This document shows, in pieces, positions 55,093-64,000 of a stretch of 64,000 nucleotides of DNA. Numbering within the stretch: position 1 is the first letter of the stretch; every line of letters begins with the position of its first letter. The notes below the pieces were generated by a model. It made no database searches. It was not told the origin of the DNA and saw only the letters and a program-made list of their open reading frames with translations. Origin of the DNA: Arachis hypogaea (lineage: Eukaryota > Streptophyta > Magnoliopsida > Fabales > Fabaceae); assembly GCF_003086295.3 (NCBI RefSeq), contig NC_092054.1:59125546-59189545 (forward strand), read 5' to 3'. The position numbers were made by a program, and so were the translations under genes.

Positions 55093-55291
55093 TTTGGCGC
55101 CCACCGTGGGGCAGAAATTAAATAACACCACGACAACCTTTTGCAGGTTCACGACTGATGATGTTGTTCCTCCACTTACTCATGATGAACTGGTGGCAAT
55201 GAACATCACTCTCCAAGTGAAGGCAAAGAAAATGGCCAATCTTCTGACCGACGGGAGCAAAAACGAGAGAAATAAGAAAGGGGCCGAATAA
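54902..55291 (+). CDS. T small ORF, copy 1
   Basis: 130 codons from an ATG just after the TATA region of the LTR, through the PBS, ending at TAA 55289. Only the last about 56 residues are conserved in all three copies: FCRFTTDDVVPPLTHDELVA, then QVKAKKMANLLTDGSKNERN, then KKGAE. The LTR-encoded part varies. It may be the N-terminus of a former gag. A conserved stop in all copies indicates it was already truncated in the founder. Confidence 0.45.
   Translation: MLFTLNIISITHTLTYLSVRVPLQVPTAAVLTRRRCSFLSLPRKASSSTNRICYTSESIFTQEHLAPTVGQKLNNTTTTFCRFTTDDVVPPLTHDELVAMNITLQVKAKKMANLLTDGSKNERNKKGAE
55095..55112 (+). other. T primer-binding site, interior 1
   Basis: TGGCGCCCACCGTGGGGC two bases after the LTR. 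It is the same in interior 3 (59749-59766), mutated to CACCCTATGGCGG in interior 2. No PBS follows LTR 4, which confirms the right boundary. Confidence 0.75.
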
Positions 55292-56934
55292 ACTAATTTA
55301 TGCTCCACCGAAGTTCATAAAGTTGGAATTATATTCGAGTTCTTAACCAAATTTAACAATCTTTTACAATTTATTAACTTATCATTTATTCTATCTGTTC
55401 GGTGATAGTGAATCTTTTTTATGTTCATTTTAAATTCATGTATTACTCGTGAATGAGTATTCGCTTTATTCCTAAAGTTACATTGCTTTGCTCTGATCAT
55501 AATATTTATTATTATGTCAAATTCCTCTTTTTTCTTCTTATGTTACTGACTATAAAAATTTTAAGAACTTACTACAGTAATGATACTTTTTTATTGATTT
55601 TTAGCAAAACAGCATAATACATAGCTACTTATTCCTATTGACACGTTAATAAGCTACATTTTTTCTTATTCTTTCTCAATTGTTTTCATGTATTATTGAA
55701 AACTTCTCTATTTGTTGTTTATATTATTATTATTAGCAATTACTGCTTGTTCTTCAACTAATTACTCAATGTTCATACTGTCTTATTCATATTTTTTTCA
55801 ATTATTCGGAATGACAGAGCTTAATTTTAACTTTAGCCAATAATTTCAGAATATGTATTTAACAAAATTTCTTCTTAATGTATTGGCGATTATAACAGGA
55901 CATGTTTAATGTGTCTTCAATTTTTCACCTTCAACTTATGAGAATGGACCTCGATCATACGTGAGAAAATTTCACCTTCTCCACCAACTCAGATCGAGTT
56001 ATAACTTATGACCTTACCTATAAGTCGCTGTTGATATTTCTACTTCGGTAAAATTATGTATATGTATAATCTAATTTGCTCATATAAATATTTTATATCA
56101 ACTTTCAATACATCATAGCTTCCTACGAGGTATCTACTATTCTATATATTCGAATTGCTTCACATTTTGTATGTATCTTATCATTTCATATATCAAAATC
56201 AATCGATCAATCCATCGGAAAACAAAATTGGCTATTAATCAATCCGAAAAAAATGACTTTTTACCAATCAAAAAAAAAACTCAATTAGCAATTATCTCAA
56301 TTTATTTTTCTATTTTACAATAATTTATGCATGTTTAGTTTCAATCCCTTTTATTTATGTTACAAATCTTTATTATTCACTCAATATTCAATAATTAATT
56401 GGTTTTGGCAAGAAATTCGTCAATAAGTTGTTGTGGGTTGGAAAAATTCTCTAAGACAATTGATCATTACATTCTCGAATTATACAATCGATTTGGTCAA
56501 CTAATACATATTTTCGAACTTTTCAGTTCGCGTCAATCAAATACTATATGCAATGCATGAAAAATTGTTCTCAAGCAGAAAAGTATCCCCACACAACTAT
56601 ATTGATTGAATAATTCTTACCATTCAATTGATTTTGAATAAATATCAACTAACTGGCTAAGTTTCGGGGCTATCAGCCTACCACTCATTGAATAGCCATA
56701 ACTATCTCACTTTCTAATCTTTTTTATTCATCTTTATTTATTTGTTTATCTATTTCATCTGTTCGATCGTTCACAATCTTTCAATATCACTTTTTCACAA
56801 CCAATTTTTTTCATTTTTCTCTCATTTCAATCTAACAAGTTGAGCTTGGGGCTGTCATAATTACAATTCCGATTTATAGGTCGGAAGCTCAACCTGTTTA
56901 ATTGAAAATTTTCACAGGTCAAGCTTGGGGGCTA
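55292..56934 (+). other. T interior 1, noncoding part
   Basis: About 1.6 kb, AT-rich, colinear with 57604-59239 and 59946-61609. No frame is conserved among the three. Near the 3' end GTTGAGCTT (56839-56847) faces AAGCTCAAC (56885-56893), with CCGA/TCGG nested inside, followed by the purine tract. In the other copies the outer arms are partly mutated (GTTGAG/CTCAAC kept in copy 3). Confidence 0.7.
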
Positions 56935-57404
56935 TGATCCGTCTGTTGGCTATAATTTGCCTCAGGTAAAACTATAAATCGGAATTGGGTTAAAACTAAA
57001 TACACACATACTATATCAGGAGTACATGGAGAGTACATATTTTGCTCTCCTAACGGATTTATCCTATAAAATCAAATAACTACGTACCAACCCAGATGGC
57101 CACAGAAATCTCTCCTCAAATCTCTCTAAAGAAGAGCACTAAAGATCTCCACAATATTAGACCCACTAAGTAACCACTTGTAGCACAACAATTCTATAAA
57201 TATATCCACTCCTGACATGACGGAGGTACGTTATTCACTCTAAATATCATCTCTATTACTCGTACTCTTACTTACTTGAGCGTTGGAGTCCCTTTGCAGG
57301 TGCCTACCATCGCCGTCCTTACAAGAAGACGATGTTCCTTCCTCTCACTCCCAAGTAAAGCAAGTTCAAGCACTAACAGGCTATACTATTTTCACACAGG
57401 AACA
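56935..57404 (+). repeat. T LTR 2
   Basis: 470 bp, TGATCCGTCT to CACAGGAACA. Shorter by deletions near 57146-57150 (GAGCAGTTATCACCC region) and 57381. Confidence 0.9.
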
Positions 57405-57603
57405 TTTGGCGCCCACCCTATGGCGGAAATTAAATAATCCCACGACAACCTTTTGTAGGTCCACGGCTGATGATGTTGTTCCCCCACTTACTCATGATGA
57501 ACTAGTGGCAATGAGCATCACTCTCCAGGTGGAGGCAAAGAAAATGGCCAATCTTTTGACCGACGGGAGCAAAAACGAGAGAAATAAGAAAGGGGCCGAA
57601 TAA
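57283..57603 (+). CDS. T small ORF, copy 2
   Basis: The C-terminal 56 residues match copy 1 with substitutions such as RSTADD for RFTTDD and MSITLQVEA for MNITLQVKA, stop at the same place. The N-terminal part is in a shifted frame relative to the other copies and is probably not meaningful. Confidence 0.4.
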   Translation: MESLCRCLPSPSLQEDDVPSSHSQVKQVQALTGYTIFTQEHLAPTLWRKLNNPTTTFCRSTADDVVPPLTHDELVAMSITLQVEAKKMANLLTDGSKNERNKKGAE

Positions 57604-59239
57604 ACTAATTTATGCTCCACCAAAGTTCATAAAGTTGGAATTATATTTGAGTTCTTAACCAAATTTAACAATCTTTTACAATTTATTAACTTATCATTTA
57701 TTCTATCTATTCGGTGATAGTGAATCTTTTTTATGTTCTTTTTAAATTCACGTATTACTCGAGAATAAGTATTCGCTTTATTCCTTATTTTACATTGCTT
57801 TGCTCTCTGATATTAATATTTATTATTATGCCAAATTCCTCTTTTTTTCTTCTTACGTTACAGACTATAAAAATTTTAAGAACTTACTACAGTAATGACA
57901 TTTTCTTATTGATTTTTAGCAAAACAGCATAATACATAACTACTTATTCCTATTGACACGTTAATAAGCTACATTTTTTCTTATTCTTTCTCAATTTTTT
58001 TCATGTATTATTGAAAACTTCTCTATTTGTTGTTTATATTATTATTATTAGCAATTACTGCTTGTTCTTCAACTAATTACTCAATGTTCATGCTGTCTTA
58101 TTCATGTTTTTTTCAATTATTCGGAATGACGGAGCTTAATTTTAACTTTAGCCAATAATTTTAGAATATATATTTAACAAATTTTCTTCTTAATGTATTG
58201 GCGATTGGAACAGGACATATTTAATGTGTCTTCAATTTTTCACCTTCAACTTATGAGAATGGACTTCGATCATACGTGAGCAAATTTCACCTTCTCCACC
58301 AACTCAGATCGAGTTATAACTTATGAACCTTACCTATAAGTCGCCGTTGACATTTCTACTTCGATAAAATTATGTATATGTATAATCTAATTTGCTCATA
58401 TAAATCTTTTATATCAACTTTTAATACATCATAGCTTTCTACGAGGTATTTACTATTCTATATATTCGAATTGCTTCACATTATGTATCTTATCATTTCA
58501 TATATCAAAATCAATCGATCAATCTATCGGAAAACAAAATTGGCTATTAATCAATCCGAAAAAAAATGACTTTTACCAATCAAAAAACAAACTCAATTAG
58601 CAATTATCTCAATTTATTTTTCTATATTACAATAATTTATGCATGTTTAGTTTCAATCCATTTTATTTATGTTACAAATCTTTATTATTCACTCAATATT
58701 CAATAATTAATTGGTTTGGACAAGAAATTCGTCAATAAGTTGTTATGGGTTGGAAAAATTCTCTAAGACAATTGATCATTACATTCTCGAATTATACAAT
58801 CGATTTAGTCAACTAATACATATTTTCAAACTTTTCAGTTCGCGTCAATCAAATACTATATGCAATCCATGAAAAATTGTTCTTAAGCAGAAAAGTATCC
58901 CCACACAACTATATTGATTGAAAAACTCTTACCATTCAATTGTTTTTGAATAAATATCGACTAACTGGCTAAGTTTGGGGGGCTATCAGCCTACCATTCA
59001 TTGAATAGCCATAACTATCTCACTTTCTAATCTTTTTTATTCATCTTTATTTATTTGTTTATCTATTTCATCTGTTCAATCGTTCACAATCTTTCAATAT
59101 CACTTTTTCACAACCATTTTTTTCTCTCTTTTCAATCTAACAAGTTGATCTTGGGGACTGCCATAATTACAATTCCGATTTATAGGTCGAAAACTCAACC
59201 TGTTTAATTGAAAATTTTCACAAGTCAAGCTTGGGGCTA
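57604..59239 (+). other. T interior 2, noncoding part
   Basis: Colinear with interior 1. The open frame at 57714-57932 is absent from the other copies and is spurious. Confidence 0.65.
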
Positions 59240-59746
59240 TGATCTGTCCGTTGGCTATAATTCGCCTCAGGTAAAACTATAAATCGTAATCGGGTTAAAA
59301 CTAAATACACACATACTATATCAGGAGTACGTGGAGAGTACATGTTTTGCTCTCCTAACGAATTTATCCTATAAAATCAAATAACTACGTACCAACCCTT
59401 ATGGGCACAGAAATCTCTCCGCAAATCCCTCTAAAGAAGAGCACTAAAGAGCAGTTATCACCCACTTAGTAAAGCTCCACAATATTAGACCCACTAAGTA
59501 ATCACTTGTAGCACAATAATTCTATAAATATATCCACTCCTGACATGAAGGAGGTACGTTATTCACTCTGAATATCATCTCTATTACTCATACTCTTACT
59601 TACTTGAGCCTTGGAGTCCCTTTGCAGGTGCCCACCGCCGCCGCCCTTACAAGAAGACGATGTTCCTTCCTCTCACTCCCAAGGAAAGCAAGTTCAAGCA
59701 CTAACAGAACATGCTATACCTCGGAGTCTATTTTTACACAGGAACA
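59240..59746 (+). repeat. T LTR 3
   Basis: 507 bp, TGATCTGTCC to ACAGGAACA, close to LTR 1 and LTR 4 in length. Confidence 0.9.
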
Positions 59747-59945
59747 TTTGGCGCCCACCGTGGGGCAGAAATTAAATAACCCCACAACAACCTTTTGCAG
59801 GTCCACGGCTGATGATGTTGTTCTCCCACTTACTCATGATGAACTGGTGGCAATGAACATCACTCTGCAAGTGGAGGCAAAGAAAATGGCTAATCTTCTG
59901 ACCGACGGGAGCAAAAATGAGAGAAATAAGAAAGGGGCCAAATAA
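59604..59945 (+). CDS. T small ORF, copy 3
   Basis: Ends KKGAK and keeps the same 56-residue core (FCRSTADDVVLPLTHDELVA). Of the three it has the longest agreement with copy 1 across the LTR part. Confidence 0.45.
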   Translation: MSLGVPLQVPTAAALTRRRCSFLSLPRKASSSTNRTCYTSESIFTQEHLAPTVGQKLNNPTTTFCRSTADDVVLPLTHDELVAMNITLQVEAKKMANLLTDGSKNERNKKGAK

Positions 59946-60375
59946 ACTAATTTATGCTCCACCGAAGTTCATAAAGTTGGAATTATATTCGAGTTCTTAA
60001 CCAAATTTAACAATCTTTTACAAGTTATTAACTTATCATTTATTCTATCTGTTCAGTGATAGTGAATCTTTTTTATGTTCATTTTAAATTCACGTATTAC
60101 TCGTGAATGAATATTCGCTTTATTCTTTATTTTACATTGCTTTGCTCTTATCATAATATTTATTATTATGCCGAATTCCTCTTTTTTCTTCTTATGTTAC
60201 TGACTATAAAAATTTTAAGAACTTACTACAATAATAACACTTTCTTATTGATTTTTAGCAAAACAGCATAATACATAACTACTTATTCCTATTGACACGT
60301 TAATAAGCTACATTTTTTCTTATTCTTTCTCAATTGTTTTCATGTACTATTGAAAACTTCTCTATTTGTTGTTTA

Positions 60376-60407
<32 letters not shown>

Positions 60408-61609
60408 GCAATTACTGCTTGTTCTTCAACTAATTACTCAATGTTCATGCTGTCTTATTCATGTTTTTTTTTCAGTTATTCGGAATGACGAAGCTTAATT
60501 TTAACTTTAGCCAATAATTTCAGAATATGTATTTAACAAAATTTCTTCTTAATGTATTGGCGATTAGAACAGGACATGTTTAATGTGTCTTCAATTTTTC
60601 ACCTTCAACTTATATTATGAGAATGGACATCGATCATACGTGAGCAAATTTCACCTTCTCCACCAACTCAGATAGAGTTATAACTTATGAACCTTACCTA
60701 TAAGTCGCCGTTGATATTTCTACTTCGGTAAAATTATGTATATGTATAATCTAATTTGCTCATATAAATCTTTTATTTCAACTTTCAATACATCATAACT
60801 TCCTACGAGGTATCTACTATTCTATATATTCGAATTGCTTCACATTATGTATGTATCTTATCATTTCATATATCAAAATCAATCGATCAATCTATCGAAA
60901 AACAAAATTGGCTATTAATCAATCCAAAAAAAATAACTTTTTACCAATCAAAAAACAAACTCAATTAGCAATTATCTCAATTTATTTTTCTATTTTACAA
61001 TAATTTATGCATGTTTAGTTTCAATCCCTTTTATTTATGTTACAAATCTTTATTATTCACTCAATATTCAATAATTAATTGGTTTAGGCAAGAAATTCGT
61101 CAATAAGTTGTTGTGGGTTGGAAAAATTCTCTAAGACAATTGATCATTACATTCTCGAATTATACAATCGATTCGGTCAACTAATACATATTTTCGAACT
61201 TCTCAGTTCGCGTCAATCAAATACTATATGCAATCCATGAAAAATTGTTCTCAGAAAGTTCCCCCACACAACTATATTGATTGAACAACTCTCACCATTC
61301 AATTGTTTTTGAATAAATATCGACTAATTGGCTAAGTTTGGGGGCTATGAGCCTACCACTCATTAAATAGCCATAACTATCTCACTTTCTAATCTTTTTT
61401 ATTCATCTTTATTTATTTGTTTATCTATTTCATCTGTTCGATCGTTCACAATCTTTCAATATCACTTTTTCACAACCAATTTTTTTTATTTTTCTCTCTT
61501 TTTACTCTAACAAGTTGAGCTTGGGGGTTGCCATAATTACAATTCCGATTTATAGGTCGGAAACTCAACCTGTTTAATTGAAAATTTTCACAGGTCAAGC
61601 TTGGGGCTA
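59946..61609 (+). other. T interior 3, noncoding part
   Basis: Colinear with the other interiors. It contains an expanded (TTA)n run at about 60377-60408 that is shorter in the other two copies, and a 6-bp TATTAT insertion near 60612. Confidence 0.65.
60377..60408. repeat. (TTA)n microsatellite
   Basis: About ten TTA units; interiors 1 and 2 have about four at this position, so it expanded after the copies arose. Confidence 0.9.
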
Positions 61610-62117
61610 TGATCTGTCTGTTGGCTATAATTCGCCTCAGATAAAACTATAAATCTGAATCGGGTTAAAACTAAATACACACATACTATATCAAGAGTAG
61701 GTAGAGAGTACATGCTTTGCTCTCCTAACGGATTTATTCTATAAAATCAAATAACTACGTACCAACCCAGATGGGCACAGAAATCTCTCCGCAAATCTCT
61801 CTAAAGAAGATCACTAAAATGCAATTATCACCCACTTAGTAACAGTTCCACAATATTAGACTCACTAATTAACCACTTGTAGCACAACAATTCTATAAAT
61901 ATATCCACTCCTGACATGAAGGAGGTACGTTATTCACTTTGAATATCATCTCTATTACTCATACTCTTACTTACTTGAGCGTTGGAGTCCCTTTGCAGGT
62001 GCCCACCGCCGCCGTCCTTACAAGAAGACGATGTTTCTTCCTCTCACTCCCAAGGAAAGCAAGTTCAAGCACTAATAGAATAGGCTATACCTCGGAGTCT
62101 ATTTTCACACAGGAACA
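61610..62117 (+). repeat. T LTR 4
   Basis: 508 bp, TGATCTGTCT to CACAGGAACA, followed directly by the CTATC duplication rather than by a PBS. Confidence 0.9.
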
Positions 62118-62122
62118 CTATC

Positions 62123-62548
62123 ATTTTTTTTTACTCAATACAGACAAATACTATATACCATTGTTTCGTTTTATTCATTTTGTTAATTCCATTGCTTCTG
62201 GTGGTTCCGTATCATCCACCCCTAATTTTCCTGTTTATGTTCTTCGTTTTAACCTTCGATTTTATTTTGTTTTAATTTTTTTAAGTTTTATTTTTAGCTT
62301 TTATTTTAAGGAAGCCACTCAGATAAAGACGCCTAAAACGTTTTTTTAAAGATGTTTCCATGTTCTGTTTTAATTGGTTTCTATATAATTTATTCGGTGT
62401 TCCTCATCACATATTATTAAATTCCTCAAAAAATTTTCTTTCCAGAAACAATAAAACATTTAATTTGGATTAAAACAAAAAAGATAATAAATTAACTATT
62501 AAAATTTTTTTAAAAGATTATTTACATAAAAAAATATATCACATTCAT

Positions 62549-62582
<34 letters not shown>

Positions 62583-63382
62583 CAAGCTCTTAAAATTTTT
62601 ATAAATAAAAAAATAATTAATTTATATTCGTACAATATATAAAATAATTACTATATTATTATTATATTATATATTAAGAATCACTAATTTAAATTTTCTT
62701 TTTATTTTTAATATAAGCATTAGAAATAAATAAAATTTTTATAACTAAATGTAGTGTAACAAAATATATATAATATTAATTAGTTCTTAAAAAATTCTAA
62801 AAAAATATTTTCTTTCATTTTAGTAAAATAACTATTTATTAAAGTAGACAAATTAATTATTTTCTTCTCATATACAATTTTTTTAAGACATAAAAGTAAT
62901 TAATTAGGACATTGATTAAGAGAATTAAAGTCATTATTTCATTAAATTTTTAATTTAAAGAAAAATCCTTGTTAATTTTGGTATAGAAATTTTGAATTTG
63001 AAAACATTGATAAAAATTATGTTGAATTTTGATTTATTTGATTCTCATTTAAATTAATTACTACATAAGTTAAAGTTCTATTTTAAAGTTATATTCGAGC
63101 TTTAATCTGATTTTTAAAGTTTCAATTTACTTAGTTTGATTTTTTAACTTAGGTATCTGTGACTCATATTAGGGTTTTAAGTGTTTAGTTGAAAAAAAAA
63201 TTTCAATTGTCACATCAAACAGTCGCTAGAATGTATAATGTAACAGTCGTTAGTCCATCTCAGCATGTCGTTAACGATTTTGTGAGACAGTGACAAAAAT
63301 AAGATTAGGAACCAATATGAGTCATAACTATTAAGTTGGGAGACTAAATTGAGTAAATCGAAATTTTTAAAATTAGATTGAA
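62123..63382. other. AT-rich flank
   Basis: No gene, LTR or domain recognised. It may begin with the rest of the element C LTR. It contains an (AT)n tract at 62553-62580. The frame overlapping T LTR 4 into this region is a chance extension. Confidence 0.5.
62553..62580. repeat. (AT)n microsatellite
   Basis: About 14 AT units. Confidence 0.95.
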
Positions 63383-63490
63383 ACATAGTTGTTAGAACCG
63401 AACCAGTGATCGAACCGGTCAAGCTACTGGTTCACTGGTTTATTGGTTCAACCGATAAATCACTGGTTGAACCGATAAAACTGGTCTCAC
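63383..63490. repeat. Dispersed-repeat end rich in ACTGGTTCA / AACCGGT words
   Basis: GTTAGAACCGAACCAGTGATCGAACCGG, then ACTGGTTCACTGG and two copies of TGGTT-AACCGATAAA. This text is what I remember from the ends of common plant DNA-transposon-like repeats (hAT-type or MITE). The opposite end is not in the window, so the class is unproven. Confidence 0.4.
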
Positions 63491-63917
63491 GTAAATATAA
63501 AATATAAAATAGTTAAAAACTTAAAATTAAAATTTGAAATACATATCTTCACTAATATTTTATGAAGAATCAAATCTCAACTTCTAAAAATAACTAATAT
63601 AAAAAAATTATAAAATTTTAATACTACAATAGTATCTTATTTTGACACAATAAAAAAATAATTAATTTACAAAGCCTATCATCTAACTATAATATCAGTA
63701 GATTTTGACACTAACATCAAAACAAATAACCTTAATCACAATACTAGCAATAAAATAGATCAAGTAAATTAATAAATTTTTAGTGAATTTATATTTATAT
63801 TAATGATGGTATATAATTAAAATATAATTAATTTTAAAAATAAAAAAAATAAAAATTAAATTAAATTAGATATTTATGTATACTATATAATTAGTATTTG
63901 TCAAATATAATATTTAG

Positions 63918-63990
63918 AAGTGTAATGACTAAGTGGCAAGTAGAGGTTGCTTTTGCTCCAAGGTTCTTGGTTCGAGACCTTGTGGAGACA
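63918..63990 (+). other. tRNA-like Pol III promoter motif (possible SINE)
   Basis: GGTTCGAGACC at about 63970 is a perfect B-box, and AAGTGGCAAGTAGAGG about 40 bp upstream is a degenerate A-box. The spacing is about right for a tRNA. A T/A-rich end follows at the window edge. It is not a folded tRNA gene. It could be a SINE head or part of the adjacent dispersed repeat. Confidence 0.3.
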
Positions 63991-64000
63991 TTTTTAAAAA

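Larger units (their letters stand above)
54585..62117 (+). mobile_element. Element T: four-LTR, three-interior tandem retrotransposon array, TSD CTATC
   Basis: Order: LTR (54585-55092), interior, LTR (56935-57404), interior, LTR (59240-59746), interior, LTR (61610-62117). CTATC lies at 54580-54584 and again at 62118-62122, so the outer two LTRs bound a single insertion and the inner copies arose within it or were inserted with it. LTRs are 508, 470, 507 and 508 bp; interiors are 1,842, 1,835 and 1,863 bp. Each interior starts with a PBS of the type TGGCGCCCACCGTGGGGC and ends with CAAGCTTGGGGGCTA before the next LTR. Only a 56-residue conserved peptide is encoded, so T is non-autonomous. The PBS recalls Tat/Retand-like gypsy elements. 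Confidence 0.93.

Noticed and set aside
54585..62117. Tandem satellite or a cluster of small duplicated genes
   Set aside because: Repeat units resolve into LTRs, PBS, purine tract and a single outer TSD, so it is a retroelement array.

Overview
The window looks like repeat-rich nuclear DNA of a eudicot, most likely a legume and probably Arachis (peanut group). I infer this from remembered LTR openings (an LTR starting TGATGAGCGGATAATTTATA, and one starting TGATAAACYCATATTTTATG) and from the TGGCGTTNAACGCCA repeats. No search could be run. I see no ordinary host gene. Almost every base belongs to nested LTR retrotransposons. Boundaries come from TG..CA ends, matching 5-bp target-site duplications (TSDs), primer-binding sites (PBS), polypurine tracts (PPT) and restored empty sites.

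Layout, left to right. (1) 1-6967: element A, minus strand, 3.8-kb LTRs around a 0.45-kb interior. Its 5' LTR carries a solo LTR, S1 (2619-4956, TSD TATAC), which holds a 116-bp palindromic minisatellite. (2) 6968-48973: a Ty3/gypsy chromovirus array, B1-LTR-B2-LTR. The shared LTR (7309-21320) is split by E1 (9844-20384, minus, TSD ACAGG). The B2 pol gene is split inside integrase by E2 (25414-44927, plus, TSD ATGGC). The 5' LTR of E2 holds E3 (26274-34128, minus, TSD AGGTA), and its 3' LTR holds solo LTR S2 (41858-43579, TSD GTTTT). (3) 48974-49731: an older fragment of a B-like LTR. (4) 49732-52540: the 3' end of a probable copia-type element. (5) 52746-54584: a 5'-truncated chromovirus, C. 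(6) 54585-62117: element T, four LTRs alternating with three interiors, bounded as one unit by TSD CTATC. (7) 62118-64000: AT-rich flank with a dispersed-repeat end and a tRNA-like promoter motif.

E1, E2 and E3 are non-autonomous Athila-like elements: tRNA-Asp-type PBS, no reverse transcriptase or integrase. E1 carries broken gag-protease and an intact 383-codon ORF3. E2 and E3 carry a different, unrecognised ORF1, and ORF3 in decayed (E2) or truncated (E3) form. They share a chain of RNA-level features: a U5 hairpin, a GGG-AGRCAA-CCC hairpin after ORF1/gag, family-specific CpG-rich palindromic minisatellites, an apparent splice acceptor just before ORF3 (E2, E3), and a hairpin with an RGGA loop just before a polypurine tract, present twice per element. 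The stems differ in sequence between copies but keep base pairing. This hairpin set is the best candidate for an undescribed system. B2 and C supply only defective pol genes, so any mobilising enzymes must come from elsewhere in the genome.
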